The notes below the pieces were generated by a model, which did not search any database, was not told the DNA's origin, and was given only the letters and a program-made list of their open reading frames with translations. From positions 62,001-126,000 of the forward strand of contig CANHQT010000001.1 in NCBI GenBank assembly GCA_947463325.1: 64,000 nt of DNA, given 5' to 3'. Source of the stretch: Sphingomonadaceae bacterium (lineage in GTDB: Bacteria > Pseudomonadota > Alphaproteobacteria > Sphingomonadales > Sphingomonadaceae). The position numbers were made by a program, and so were the translations under genes. Shown here one piece after another: positions 1 to 9,946 of the stretch; within the stretch, counting starts at the first letter, position 1; each line of letters starts with the position of its first letter.

Positions 1-1791
1 GCACAGCGGCTAGCCGACCTGCGTGCCGAAGTGGCGCGGCAGGGGATAGACGGCTTCATCATCCCGATCAGCGACGAGCATATGAGCGAATATGTCGGCG
101 CCTATGCGCAGCGGCTGCAATGGCTGACCGGATTCAACGGATCAGCAGGGACGGCAGCGGTGCTGACCGATCGTGCGGCGATTGCAGTTGATGGGCGCTA
201 CGAGATCCAGGTGCGCGATCAGGTACCGGGCGATCTGTACGACTATGTCGATATCCCGGGTGCAAGCCTGTCGGATTGGCTCACGGGCGCGGCGCATGAA
301 GGTGCTCGTATCGGCTACGACCCCTGGCTGCATGGGGAACCTTGGGTACAGGCGATGGCAAAGGCGCTGAAGCCTGCGGGTGCGCAGATGGTGCCGGTCA
401 CCGCCAATCCGGTCGATGCGGTTTGGGCCGACCAGCCTGCGCCGAGCGATGCGCCTGCCATTGTTCAGACGGACGCGCTCGCCGGCCGGACATCGGCGGA
501 AAAGCGGGCCGAGATCGCCGAATGGCTCAAATCCAAGAAGCTCGATGCAACGGTCGTCACGGCGCTCGATTCGATCGCCTGGCTGTTCAACATCCGGGGC
601 GCGGACGTCTCCCGCACGCCGGTCGTGCTCAGCTTTGCTCTGCTCCATGCCGATGGCACCGCCGACCTGTTCGTCGATGAAGCCAAGCTGACGGCAGAGG
701 TGCGCGCGCATCTCGGCAATGCCGTGCGTGTCCATCCGCGCGCTGCCTTTGCGACAAGCCTCGACCATATGGCGGGCAAGCGCGTGGCCGCCGACCCCGC
801 CTTCACCGTAGAGGCGATCATCGCCCGACTCGAAGCGGCGGGTGCCACTGTGGAGCGGATGCGCGACCCATGCATCCTCCCCAAGGCGGTAAAGAACCCG
901 GTCGAGGTCGCCGGCATGAAGGCCGCGCATGAGCGTGACGGTGCGGCGCTCAGCCGCTTCTTGCGCTGGGTCGAGGCCGAAGCGCCCAAAGGCCATGTCG
1001 ATGAGCTTTCTGCCGCTGCCCGGCTTGAAGCTTTCCGCCGCGAGGATGCGATGCTCGCCGACCTTTCGTTCGACACCATATCGGGTGCCGGGCCCAATGG
1101 CGCGCTGATGCACTATCGCGTCAGTCCCGAGACCAACCGCCCGCTGGAAACGGGTACCCTCTATCTCGTCGATTCAGGCGGCCAGTATCGTGACGGCACC
1201 ACTGACGTCACCCGCACAATCGCCGTCGGCACACCGACAGAGGAAATGTGCCGGCGCTTCACCCAAGTCCTGAAGGGTCACATCGCACTCGCCACCGCCG
1301 TCTTCCCTGCTGGAACCCGGGGGAGCCAGCTCGACACGCTGGCGCGCATGCATCTGTGGGCCGATGGCGTCGATTATGGCCATGGCACCGGCCATGGCGT
1401 CGGCCATTTCCTGTCAGTGCATGAAGGGCCGCAGCGCATAGCCAAGTCCGCCGGCGGGCAGGCGGGTACCGAGGAAGTGCTGCAGGCCGGCATGATCCTT
1501 TCCAACGAGCCAGGCTATTACAAGCCCGGCCATTACGGCATCCGCATCGAAAATCTGGTGCTGGTGGTCGAACGGGCGGTCGAGGGGGCCGAGCATGCCA
1601 TGCTCGGCTTCGAGACGATCACCTTCGCGCCGATTGATCGCGCGCTGATCGACCTCGAGCTTCTGACAGGGCCTGAACAGCGCTGGGTGGATAGCTATCA
1701 CGAGGCGGTGAAAGCCAAAGTCGGTCCGCTGCTCTCGGGCGAGGATCGCGTCTGGCTCGACGCCGCCTGCGCGCCGCTCGGCACCGCCTGA
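1..1791 (+). CDS. Aminopeptidase P / M24 family Xaa-Pro aminopeptidase (5' end outside window)
   Basis: ORF is open to the window edge upstream of the listed start (AQRLADLRAEVARQGIDGF...); M24 metal-site context DSGGQYRDGTTDVTRT, GHGTGHGVGHFLSVHEGP, SNEPGYY. Confidence 0.93.
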   Translation, partial: AQRLADLRAEVARQGIDGFIIPISDEHMSEYVGAYAQRLQWLTGFNGSAGTAAVLTDRAAIAVDGRYEIQVRDQVPGDLYDYVDIPGASLSDWLTGAAHEGARIGYDPWLHGEPWVQAMAKALKPAGAQMVPVTANPVDAVWADQPAPSDAPAIVQTDALAGRTSAEKRAEIAEWLKSKKLDATVVTALDSIAWLFNIRGADVSRTPVVLSFALLHADGTADLFVDEAKLTAEVRAHLGNAVRVHPRAAFATSLDHMAGKRVAADPAFTVEAIIARLEAAGATVERMRDPCILPKAVKNPVEVAGMKAAHERDGAALSRFLRWVEAEAPKGHVDELSAAARLEAFRREDAMLADLSFDTISGAGPNGALMHYRVSPETNRPLETGTLYLVDSGGQYRDGTTDVTRTIAVGTPTEEMCRRFTQVLKGHIALATAVFPAGTRGSQLDTLARMHLWADGVDYGHGTGHGVGHFLSVHEGPQRIAKSAGGQAGTEEVLQAGMILSNEPGYYKPGHYGIRIENLVLVVERAVEGAEHAMLGFETITFAPIDRALIDLELLTGPEQRWVDSYHEAVKAKVGPLLSGEDRVWLDAACAPLGTA

Positions 1792-1792
1792 C

Positions 1793-2266
1793 ATGAATCG
1801 CGATTGGTGGAAGGTGCCGCGCGAGCGGTTCGCGGTGCGGCATGACGTGCGCGTGCGTTATAATGAGATCGATGGCCAGGGCATCGTCTTCAACGGCAAC
1901 TATCTGATTTACGCTGACATCGGCGTGACAGAACTGTTCCGCGCGATGGGTGAAGGCCAGCCGGGTGCCTTTTTCGCGCAATATGGCACGGACATCGTCG
2001 TCGTGAATGCCGAGCTCGACTATCATGCCTCGGCCGAACTCGATGACATGATCACCATCGCCGCGCGGGTTGCACGCTTCGGCCGCACCAGCTTCACCAT
2101 CCACGTCGCTGTGTTCCGCGGAGACGAACGGATGACCGACATGGCGTTGACCTATGCCCATGTCGAGGCAGACCGCAGCCGTGCAACGCCCCTTCCCGCC
2201 ATGTTCATCGCCGACGTTCGCGATTTTCAGCCCGATCCGCCTGAACAGGCAGCGCCGCGCAACTGA
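1793..2266 (+). CDS. Acyl-CoA thioesterase, 4HBT (YbgC/FadM-like) family
   Basis: 157 aa; VRYNEIDGQGIVFNGNYLIYADIGVTELFR hot-dog fold thioesterase signature. Confidence 0.85.
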   Translation: MNRDWWKVPRERFAVRHDVRVRYNEIDGQGIVFNGNYLIYADIGVTELFRAMGEGQPGAFFAQYGTDIVVVNAELDYHASAELDDMITIAARVARFGRTSFTIHVAVFRGDERMTDMALTYAHVEADRSRATPLPAMFIADVRDFQPDPPEQAAPRN

Positions 2267-2290
2267 CAACCCAGCCCTCTTCGCAAACGC

Positions 2291-2318
2291 AAAAAAAGGG
2301 CCGCCCGAAAGCGGCCCC
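2291..2318 (-). terminator. Rho-independent terminator of the phosphomannomutase/phosphoglucomutase gene
   Basis: On the minus strand GGGCCGC-TTTCGG-GCGGCCC followed by a 7-T tract. Confidence 0.75.
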
Positions 2319-2426
2319 TTGAGGAGGATTGGGAGAGAGTGCCTCGAAAGGCACTGCATTTATGGGTGTCGGCAGCTCATGCTGCAACTGCGAAGAATTC
2401 AAGCGTGATTGCATTTATTGCAACGA

Positions 2427-3812
2427 TCAATGTGCCGCTTGAGGCCCCCTGACCACGCCGCTCGCCGCGAGCTGCCCATCAATTTCCGCGACAAGCCGCG
2501 CGAGTCCGGCCTCGTCCCCAGCCTCCGCACGCGCGACCAGCACATCCTGCGTGTTCGATGCACGCAGCAACCACCAGCCGTCCGTGGTGGTTACGCGCGC
2601 GCCGTCGGTACGATCAACATTGGCGCCGGAAGCGGTTAGCCGGTCGAGCACTTCCTCGACCACCGCGAATTTGCGGCTCTCGTCGACCTGAAAGCGCATC
2701 TCGGGCGTATTGACCATCGGCGCCATAGCACCGCGCAGTTCGGTGATCGACTTGCCGAGCTTGCCGGCAGCTTCGATGAGCTGGACGGCGGCGTAAAGCG
2801 CATCATCAAAGCCGTACCAACGATGCTTGAAGAAGATATGGCCGCTCATCTCTCCTGCGAGAGGCGAGTCCACTTCCTTCATCTTCGCCTTGATCAGGCT
2901 GTGGCCGGTTTTCCACATCATCGGTTGGCCGCCCAATGCGGCTACACGCTCGAATAAGGCCTTGCTGGCCTTCACGTCGGCAATGATCGTGCCGCCGGGC
3001 ACATCCTTCAGCACCATTTCGGCATAGATCTGCAGCAGCTGGTCTCCCCAGATAACGCGACCTTCACCGTCAATCGCCCCGATCCGGTCCCCGTCCCCAT
3101 CGAAAGCGACGCCGAAGTCGAGCCGTCTCTCCGCGACGAGGCGACGTAGGTCAGCGAGGTTTTTCTCCTCCGTCGGATCAGGGTGGTGATTGGGGAAATG
3201 GCCGTCAACATCGGTGAACAGGGTGAAATGCTCGCCCGGCAGGCGCCGCGCCAGCGCCTCGACCACGGGGCCGGCTGCGCCGTTTCCAGCATCCCAGCCG
3301 ATCCTCAATGCAGGGCCCGAAAATCCTTCGAGCAACCGATCGACATAGGCATCGAACAGATCGTGCTGCCCGACCGTTCCTTCCCTTGTTTCCCAGTCAC
3401 CAGCGGCGGCCATGCGGCCCAAGGCCTGAATGTCGCCACCGAAAAACGGGGCACCCTGGCATACCATCTTGAAGCCATTGTAATCGGGGGGATTATGGCT
3501 GCCGGTTATCTCTATCCCGCCATCAGCCTCTAGATGATGGACCGCAAAATAGAGCATGGGGGTGGGTGACTGACCAATCACGGTCACGTCGCACCCGCTC
3601 GCCGCCAGGCCGGCAACGAGAGCTTCTGCGAGCATCGGCGAGGACAATCGGCCATCATAGCCAACGACAACGCGGCCACCGCCGCGACGACGGATTACCG
3701 TGCCAAAGCTGCGTCCGATCGCCTCCGCATCTGCGGCGTGCAAACTTTTCCCGACCACGCCGCGGATGTCATATTCGCGCAGCAGCGTCGCATCAAAATC
3801 ATGTCCAACCAT
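2427..3812 (-). CDS. Phosphomannomutase/phosphoglucomutase (PgmG/AlgC-like)
   Basis: YDIRGVVG start, [18 protein letters not shown] catalytic serine loop, [12 protein letters not shown] metal loop. Start chosen at [18 protein letters not shown] rather than the ORF-track start 3851. Confidence 0.93.
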   Translation of the reverse strand: MVGHDFDATLLREYDIRGVVGKSLHAADAEAIGRSFGTVIRRRGGGRVVVGYDGRLSSPMLAEALVAGLAASGCDVTVIGQSPTPMLYFAVHHLEADGGIEITGSHNPPDYNGFKMVCQGAPFFGGDIQALGRMAAAGDWETREGTVGQHDLFDAYVDRLLEGFSGPALRIGWDAGNGAAGPVVEALARRLPGEHFTLFTDVDGHFPNHHPDPTEEKNLADLRRLVAERRLDFGVAFDGDGDRIGAIDGEGRVIWGDQLLQIYAEMVLKDVPGGTIIADVKASKALFERVAALGGQPMMWKTGHSLIKAKMKEVDSPLAGEMSGHIFFKHRWYGFDDALYAAVQLIEAAGKLGKSITELRGAMAPMVNTPEMRFQVDESRKFAVVEEVLDRLTASGANVDRTDGARVTTTDGWWLLRASNTQDVLVARAEAGDEAGLARLVAEIDGQLAASGVVRGPQAAH

Positions 3813-3834
3813 AGCAACCCTTCTGGTCCGTGGG

Positions 3835-4644
3835 TCAAGAAACGGCAGCAAGCGCGGCGTTCACGCCGGTCCCCACCATTGGCAATGACAAACCCGCCAG
3901 CATCTCGCGCAATTCCTGCCGAGCGGCGATGTGGCTGGTACCGAGTTCACCAAGATGGCCCCGATCCAGCAAGGTCAGACCGGATGGAAACAGCTCTCGG
4001 AAAATGACACGCTCGGACAGGCCCGGCACGACGCGGAATCCGACACGGCGAGCAAGTTCGCCCATCGCCTGTCCCACGCGGCGCATGTTGCGCGCCTCCA
4101 TATGCTGGACGCGATTCCTGAGCACGACCCAGTCGATGGTTCCGCCATCAACCTGCGCGCGCGTCTTGCGCGCATTCCAAATGAGCTCGGCGTAAAAGCT
4201 GGGGCGAAGCACCTTAAAGCTTTCGGCATCGACATGGCCGATGAGGTCGAAATCAACGAAACTGTCGTTCATCGGCGTCACCAGCGTGTGCGCCATTGTC
4301 GCCATGTGACGGGCAAGCGGATCATCACGCCCCGGTGTGTCCACGACCAGAAAGTCGGCGCCGTCCATGAGGGTGGCAAGCTTTGCACCAAGCTGATCAA
4401 TCGGCGCCCCGCCGAAGACATCAAAGCGCGGGGTGGGCAGATTGACCCCGCGCCGGAGCGCCGTCTGCGTCCGGTTCTCAAGATAGCGGTAGAAAGTGCG
4501 CTGGCGATGATCGAGATCCAGCCCAGAAACACGCGCGCCAAGCGAAGCGAGCGCCACAGCGACATGCACGGCGCAGGTCGACTTACCGGTTCCGCCTTTT
4601 TCATTGGCGAACACAACAATGTGCGGGCTGGCGGAGCTGGTCAT
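3835..4644 (-). CDS. mipZ: Division-plane positioning ATPase MipZ-like (ParA/MinD superfamily)
   Basis: [12 protein letters not shown] Walker [53 protein letters not shown] match remembered Caulobacter MipZ motifs; start at [11 protein letters not shown]. Confidence 0.88.
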   Translation of the reverse strand: MTSSASPHIVVFANEKGGTGKSTCAVHVAVALASLGARVSGLDLDHRQRTFYRYLENRTQTALRRGVNLPTPRFDVFGGAPIDQLGAKLATLMDGADFLVVDTPGRDDPLARHMATMAHTLVTPMNDSFVDFDLIGHVDAESFKVLRPSFYAELIWNARKTRAQVDGGTIDWVVLRNRVQHMEARNMRRVGQAMGELARRVGFRVVPGLSERVIFRELFPSGLTLLDRGHLGELGTSHIAARQELREMLAGLSLPMVGTGVNAALAAVS

Positions 4645-4739
4645 GATATGCAACGGGCCTTGACGAGACAGGAAGGGGCTGGCGCGACAAAACTATGCCG
4701 CGTTGCCACGCCCCGCTCCCTTAAGCGAGGACAGGGGCG

Positions 4740-5606
4740 TTGCAAACCATCCGTCAGCTACCAGCATTGCGCGCCGCAATCGCCGCGCTGAAACAGGATG
4801 GTGGGCGAGTTGCCTTCGTGCCGACAATGGGCGCGTTGCACGAAGGCCATCTGACACTGGTGCGCGAGGCACGCCGGCAAGCGGATCATGTCGTTGCATC
4901 GATCTTCGTAAACCCGACCCAATTCGGGCCCAATGAGGACCTCGACGCCTATCCTAGGCGTGAGGCGGAGGATGCCGCCCTGCTCGCTGGCGAAGGCGCA
5001 GCACTGCTGTGGGCCCCCGATGCAGCGACTATGTATCCCCAGGGGCACGCCACGAAAATCAGCGTCAGCGGCCTCGATTCCATGCTGTGCGGCGCGGCCC
5101 GGCCGGGCCATTTCGACGGGGTCGCGACTGTCGTTGCCAAACTGTTCAATCAGGTAAACCCGGACCTCGCCCTGTTCGGGGAGAAGGACTGGCAGCAGCT
5201 GGCAATAATCCGGCGGATGGCAACCGATTGCGATTTTGCACTGGAGATCGCAGGCGTGCCGACCGTGCGTGAGGCAGATGGTCTCGCCATGTCCTCGCGC
5301 AATGCCTATCTTTCCCCCGACCAGCGCAGGGCGGCGGCCGCATTGCCCCGTGCGCTCAATGCCGCATCCCTGGCTATCGCTGCAGGGGCGGATGTTCCGG
5401 ATACGCTGGGCCGCGCAAAGCAGATGCTGCTCTCTTCAGGGTTCGGTTCAATTGATTATCTCGACCTGCGAGACGGCTCGACACTTGCCGATTCGGCCAT
5501 ATGCCACCCTGACGCGCGCCTGTTCGTCGCAGCGCGGATCGGGACAACAAGGCTGATCGACAATATCGCCGTTGGCCAAGAAATCCCGGGAGCAGGGCAG
5601 GGTTAA
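4740..5606 (+). CDS. panC: Pantothenate synthetase (pantoate--beta-alanine ligase)
   Basis: VPTMGALHEGHLTLV, SIFVNPTQFGPNEDLDAYPR, FGEKDWQQL; TTG start. Confidence 0.96.
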   Translation: MQTIRQLPALRAAIAALKQDGGRVAFVPTMGALHEGHLTLVREARRQADHVVASIFVNPTQFGPNEDLDAYPRREAEDAALLAGEGAALLWAPDAATMYPQGHATKISVSGLDSMLCGAARPGHFDGVATVVAKLFNQVNPDLALFGEKDWQQLAIIRRMATDCDFALEIAGVPTVREADGLAMSSRNAYLSPDQRRAAAALPRALNAASLAIAAGADVPDTLGRAKQMLLSSGFGSIDYLDLRDGSTLADSAICHPDARLFVAARIGTTRLIDNIAVGQEIPGAGQG

Positions 5607-5682
5607 CGTCGTTAACCATTTGTTGACCGTGATTCGACAATCTCCGTTTCGGGGCAAATCTGCTCCGAATTGGGGTAATATC

Positions 5683-5994
5683 ATGGCTATCCGTCTTACT
5701 GCCGCGAACAACCTGTTCGATGTCAATCTTGCTGCCGCAGCGCGCGGTGATGCACAGGCCTATTTCGATCTTGGAATGGCCTTTTCCACTGGCACCGAAG
5801 GGGCTGAGGTCGACATGATCGAAGCACATAAATGGTTCAACCTCGCCGCCCTGGCGGGTGTTCGCGAAGGAAGCCAGCTGCGTACCGAGATTGCGGCCGA
5901 AATGAGCCGCGAGGAAATTGCGGAAGCGCAACGGGCCGCTCGGGCATGGATCCAATCATTGAGCGGCAATGAAGCGAGCCGCCGCGCTGCCTGA
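5683..5994 (+). CDS. SEL1-like (tetratricopeptide-like) repeat protein
   Basis: AQAYFDLGMAFSTGTEGAEVDMIEAHKWFNLAALAGV repeat; start at MAIRLTAANN. Confidence 0.75.
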   Translation: MAIRLTAANNLFDVNLAAAARGDAQAYFDLGMAFSTGTEGAEVDMIEAHKWFNLAALAGVREGSQLRTEIAAEMSREEIAEAQRAARAWIQSLSGNEASRRAA

Positions 5995-6008
5995 GCAGGG
6001 CCCGCAAC

Positions 6009-7154
6009 CTAGGCCTGCTTGAAGGGCAGATGCCCCGCGAGCCAGCCAGCCTCCTGCTCCGCCGCTGCCCGTTCGCGTTCCAGAAAATCGCTGACCGCCG
6101 CGCGAAAACCGGGGTGGGGTATATAATGCGCCGACCAGGTCGGCACCGGTTCATAGCCACGCGCCAGCTTGTGACCACCCTGTGCCCCCGCCTCGACACG
6201 CGAAAGGCCGTGATCCAGGGCCCATTCAATGGCGCGATAATAGCAAAGCTCGAAATGGAGGTGCGGCACCTCTGCAAGGCAGCCCCAATAGCGGCCATAG
6301 AGCGCCTGTGAGCCAATCAAATTCAGGGCAGAAGCGAACGGCCGGCCACCGTTCCGGTCATACGCGACGAAGAGCAGCAGCCGGTCGCCCATGCGCTCCC
6401 CCATCAGATCAAATGCCGCACGGGTGAGATAGGGCTGACCCCATTTGCGCGCGCCTGTATCCTGATAACAGGCCCACATGAGGTCCCAATGGTGCGGACG
6501 GATCGCATCACCGGTCAGCGCCTCGATCTGGACAGCCGCATTGGCAGCCGCGCGTTCCTTGCGGATATCCTTCCGCTTGCGTGAGGCGAGTGCACCGAGG
6601 AAACCATCGAAATCGCCATAACCCCGGTCGAACCAGTGGAACTGGCTGTCGCGGCGAATCAGCCAGCCAGCCGCTTCGAACATCGCAACTTGATCGGGCG
6701 CCACAAAGGTAACGTGAGCAGATGAAAAGTCATTCTGCTGGACCATCGCTTCAAGTGCGGCAATCAGCGCGGGCGCCTGTTCAGCACGCCCCAGCAAACG
6801 CGGGCCAGGCACGGGAGTGAACGGCACCGCAACCTGCAGCTTGGGATAATAGGCACCGCCGGCACGGGTCCAGGCGTCGGCCCAGCTGTGGTCGAACACA
6901 TATTCGCCCTGGCTGTGGCTCTTCACATAGGCAGGCGCGGCGGCAAGGAGCGTCCCGCGGGCGTCTTCGACGAGCAACGGGGCGGATTGCCAGCCAGTGC
7001 CCGGTCCAACGCTCCCGGATTCTTCCAGCAGCGAGAGGAAGGCGTGGCTGACAAAGGGGTCATCACTGCCCGCGAGCACATCCCAGCATGCAGCATCGAT
7101 CGACGCCACACCGGATGCAACTCGTGCAAGAATCGCGGGATCCGCCTCTGCCAT
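6009..7154 (-). CDS. GNAT/FemAB-like N-acetyltransferase (peptidogalycan biosynthesis-like, DUF482/PF04339)
   Basis: SLLEESGSVGPGTGW, RRDSQFHWFDRGYGDFDGFLGALASRKRKDIRKER, ARGYEPVPTWSAHYIPHPGFRAAV family motifs. Start uncertain (7154 or 7178). Confidence 0.88.
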   Translation of the reverse strand: MAEADPAILARVASGVASIDAACWDVLAGSDDPFVSHAFLSLLEESGSVGPGTGWQSAPLLVEDARGTLLAAAPAYVKSHSQGEYVFDHSWADAWTRAGGAYYPKLQVAVPFTPVPGPRLLGRAEQAPALIAALEAMVQQNDFSSAHVTFVAPDQVAMFEAAGWLIRRDSQFHWFDRGYGDFDGFLGALASRKRKDIRKERAAANAAVQIEALTGDAIRPHHWDLMWACYQDTGARKWGQPYLTRAAFDLMGERMGDRLLLFVAYDRNGGRPFASALNLIGSQALYGRYWGCLAEVPHLHFELCYYRAIEWALDHGLSRVEAGAQGGHKLARGYEPVPTWSAHYIPHPGFRAAVSDFLERERAAAEQEAGWLAGHLPFKQA

Positions 7155-7195
7155 GCGTCTGATATGGGCGCATGGCATCGTCGTGGAAAGGCGGC

Positions 7196-7660
7196 CTAGT
7201 CGCGAACCTTGACGATGGCGTCGATTTCCACCGCCGCGCCACGCGGCAGGGCAGGAACGCCGACCGCACTGCGTGCATGGCGTCCGGCATCACCGAATGC
7301 GAGCTGCATCAGTTCCGATGCGCCATTGGCGACTTCGGGCTGGCGAGCGAAATTGGGGGTCGAGGTGACAAAAACACCGAGCTTCACCACCCGTTCAACT
7401 CGATCAAGGCTGCCGAGCGCCTTCTTCATTTGAGCGAGCAGCATGAGGCCGCACAGCTCGGCGGCGGCGCGACCCGCATCGACATCCATATCGTCCCCCA
7501 ACCGTCCCGAGACGACCGCGCCGTCACGGAAGGAGACTTGGCCGGAAATGTGGAGAAAGCCGCCCACCTCAACCGTTGGAACATAGGCCGCTATCGGCGC
7601 GAGCGCTTCGGGCAGCTGATGCCCGGCAGCGGCCAGGCGAGCGTCAACAGTTTCAGTCAT
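7196..7660 (-). CDS. RidA family protein (YjgF-like)
   Basis: 154 aa; VGGFLHISGQVSFRDGAVVSGRLG, RVVKLGVFVTSTPNFARQPEVANGAS, ARSAVGVPALPRGAAVEIDAIV. Confidence 0.92.
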   Translation of the reverse strand: MTETVDARLAAAGHQLPEALAPIAAYVPTVEVGGFLHISGQVSFRDGAVVSGRLGDDMDVDAGRAAAELCGLMLLAQMKKALGSLDRVERVVKLGVFVTSTPNFARQPEVANGASELMQLAFGDAGRHARSAVGVPALPRGAAVEIDAIVKVRD

Positions 7661-8304
7661 CAGACAATCTCCTCAATAGGTGCGGGCAGGCCAGCGCCGA
7701 GCCGCGACGCGAGCCAGGGCTCGGCTTCGGCCCAGCTATCAATCCGCGCATGGGCATGCCGGCCGGCGGGAATCTTGGGTGCAATGACCGGCTCACCCAC
7801 CATGTGCAGTCGCCAAACCTCGGGTGCGGCGGCAGCCACGGAAGAATGATGCTGCGGCAAATCATCAACAAATGCGGCGACTGGCGGCCCGAGCTCATCG
7901 AGCAACCGGCGCACCGGATCACCCTTGCCCCCGCGGCTGCCAATCACACGATAGGGCATGCCTACAGCTTCAAGCTGGCGGGTGCGGGCCTCTGCATGAT
8001 CGGGACCGACATTGGTGAGGATAACAATATCCGCAGTCTCTCCAAGCCGCGCCAGTGCGGCGGCGGCACCGGCAATCTCATACTGCCGGTGCATTTCGCG
8101 CGCGAAGAAACCGTCAAGCAGCGGCCAAACCTCTGCCGCTTCGAGCGGGGTACCACATGTCCGGCGTTTGAGCGCGTTGGCGAAGGTCGCATCCTCCAGC
8201 GCGAAGTCGATATCATGATCATCCGACAGCCAGGCACCGAACGGAACGACCATGTGCATCAGCACCTCGTCGCAATCGGTTATGAGCAAAGGGCGCGACA
8301 TCAT
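7660..8304 (-). CDS. HAD family hydrolase
   Basis: LLITDCDEVL motif I-like, VILTNVGPD motif II, GKGDPVRRLLDELGPPVAAFVDDLPQHH motif III/IV. Confidence 0.8.
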   Translation of the reverse strand: MMSRPLLITDCDEVLMHMVVPFGAWLSDDHDIDFALEDATFANALKRRTCGTPLEAAEVWPLLDGFFAREMHRQYEIAGAAAALARLGETADIVILTNVGPDHAEARTRQLEAVGMPYRVIGSRGGKGDPVRRLLDELGPPVAAFVDDLPQHHSSVAAAAPEVWRLHMVGEPVIAPKIPAGRHAHARIDSWAEAEPWLASRLGAGLPAPIEEIV

Positions 8305-8585
8305 TCTCCTCCCAAGCGGCGCACGGCATCAACGATGTCGAGCGGGGTACAATCGAGCGCACGGGCGCAAGCAATCAAATCGGGCTCGTGATCGGCAAGA
8401 AATTGCCCGGTCGCCACCAGAACCTCCGAATCAGTCGCGCGGGCGCGCAACTCGGCACCCTCAAGGCCGGTCACGGCAAGCAGCCGATTCGCCCGATCGT
8501 CATCGGCACAAATCCACGCCATCGCACCCAGCAACAAAGCAGTCGCGTCGTGGCGCGGAGCCGGAGCGGGACGAAAGGGATCCAT
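8301..8585 (-). CDS. DUF3572 family protein
   Basis: MDPFRPAPAPRHDATALLLGAMAWICADDDRANRLLAVTGL..., start of HAD gene overlaps its stop; internal start used. Confidence 0.72.
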   Translation of the reverse strand: MDPFRPAPAPRHDATALLLGAMAWICADDDRANRLLAVTGLEGAELRARATDSEVLVATGQFLADHEPDLIACARALDCTPLDIVDAVRRLGGE

Positions 8586-8694
8586 TGCGGGGCGCTGCTG
8601 CCATTGCGATTGTCTGGGCATTGCCCTTGGCTTATGCCAACGCGCGCGGCAAGCGGGCATCGCGCCTCGAATTACGACGGGATGGCAGCAGGAC

Positions 8695-9075
8695 ATGAGC
8701 GGAAACAACGGCAGCGGAAAGCGCGTGCTCGTCGTCGAAGACAATGAGCTGAACCTGCGTCTTTTCTGCGATCTGCTCACCGCACATGGCTACATTGCTG
8801 AACCCGTGCGCGACGGGCGTGACGCGATGGCGCGCGCCGCCGAGGTAAAGCCGGATCTCGTTATCATGGACATCCAGTTGCCGCACGTCAGCGGTCTCGA
8901 CCTTATTGCCGCTCTCAAAGCCGATCCTGCGCTGGCAACCGCACCGATTCTCGCGGTGACCGCCTATGCCGGGCGTGACGATGAGGCACGCATCCGCGCG
9001 GCGGGCGCGGAAGGGTATGTGTCTAAGCCGATTTCAGTGATCCGCTTTGTCGAAGCGGTTGAGGCGCTGGTCTAA
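8695..9075 (+). CDS. divK: Single-domain response regulator, DivK-like
   Basis: VLVVEDNELNLRLFCDLLTAHGY, DLVIMDIQLPHVSGLDLI, AVTAYAGRDDEARIRAAGAEGYVSKPISVIRFVEAVEAL; very DivK-like. Confidence 0.85.
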   Translation: MSGNNGSGKRVLVVEDNELNLRLFCDLLTAHGYIAEPVRDGRDAMARAAEVKPDLVIMDIQLPHVSGLDLIAALKADPALATAPILAVTAYAGRDDEARIRAAGAEGYVSKPISVIRFVEAVEALV

Positions 9076-9090
9076 ACCATCCCGGGGACA

Positions 9091-9119
9091 AAACGAAAAA
9101 GGACGGCATTGTGCCGCCC
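9091..9119 (-). terminator. Rho-independent terminator downstream of rpmG
   Basis: Minus strand GGGCGGC-ACAAT-GCCGTCC followed by TTTTTCGTTT. Confidence 0.65.
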
Positions 9120-9214
9120 TCTTGAAGCTTTATTCCCGCCATTGGGGGATTCGAAGCCCCGGCCTTCGCCCGGGCTCAAGCAAAGCTCCGCGCCTGGCTG
9201 TGCCAGGCCCGGCC

Positions 9215-9382
9215 TTACTTGATCTTCGCTTCCTTGAACTCGACGTGCTTGCGCACAACCGGATCATATTTGCGGAAGTTCAGCTTCTCGGTCTGAGTGC
9301 GGGGGTTCTTCTTGGTGACATAGAAGAATCCCGTGTCAGCGGTGCTGACCAGCTTGATCTTGACGGTGGTCGGCTTGGCCAT
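9215..9382 (-). CDS. rpmG: 50S ribosomal protein L33
   Basis: [55 protein letters not shown], 55 aa. Confidence 0.98.
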   Translation of the reverse strand: MAKPTTVKIKLVSTADTGFFYVTKKNPRTQTEKLNFRKYDPVVRKHVEFKEAKIK

Positions 9383-9567
9383 GACCCGTATCCCTCGGCG
9401 CGAATCTGCAAAAAAGAAAAGGGGCAGCCGCGAAGCCGCCCGCAAGTCGGGGGCCATTGGCGCTTTGCCGTGTGCTTGTCAAGCATGCGGCACCCCGCAA
9501 AGGCCCTTAGCGCCGTGTTAACCGTTGCAGACGCAGTCTCCTGGGCATCGTCAGGAGACCAGTTCCT

Positions 9568-9891
9568 ATGCCGATGTCAGAAGCTCGCGCCGCGGATGTC
9601 CGCAACCAACTGCATCAGCGCATCGCCGCAATTGCAGGGCTGCGTTCAAACCTCGATCACCGCCAACTGGTCGAAGGGATAGACGATATCCGGTCAATGG
9701 CCCAATCGAGCGGATTCGGCACCGTCGCCTGCATCGCAGGCCGACTCGAAAGCGCGTTGGCACGCGAAACCGGCAGCGCGACCTTGCTTTGCTATCTCGA
9801 CGCCATGGACGATGCTGTGAAACTGGAGCCTGTGCGGGCCGAGACGCAGGTCGCTCTGCTCGCCTCCATCGCGCTGCGCGTCGGGCACTGA
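9568..9891 (+). CDS. Small hypothetical protein, possibly HPt-like fold
   Basis: 107 aa helical protein; GIDDIRSMAQSSGFGTVACIAGRLESAL resembles the HPt core but lacks the phospho-His. Confidence 0.5.
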   Translation: MPMSEARAADVRNQLHQRIAAIAGLRSNLDHRQLVEGIDDIRSMAQSSGFGTVACIAGRLESALARETGSATLLCYLDAMDDAVKLEPVRAETQVALLASIALRVGH

Positions 9892-9946
9892 CGCAGCGGC
9901 CAACCGGGTCTTGCCCCGGCCAGCATCCTGCCGCATTCCGATAGCC

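Noticed and set aside
142-1113. 323-aa minus-strand ORF opposite the M24 peptidase
   Set aside because: Antisense artefact in GC-rich DNA; the plus-strand frame has clear family motifs.
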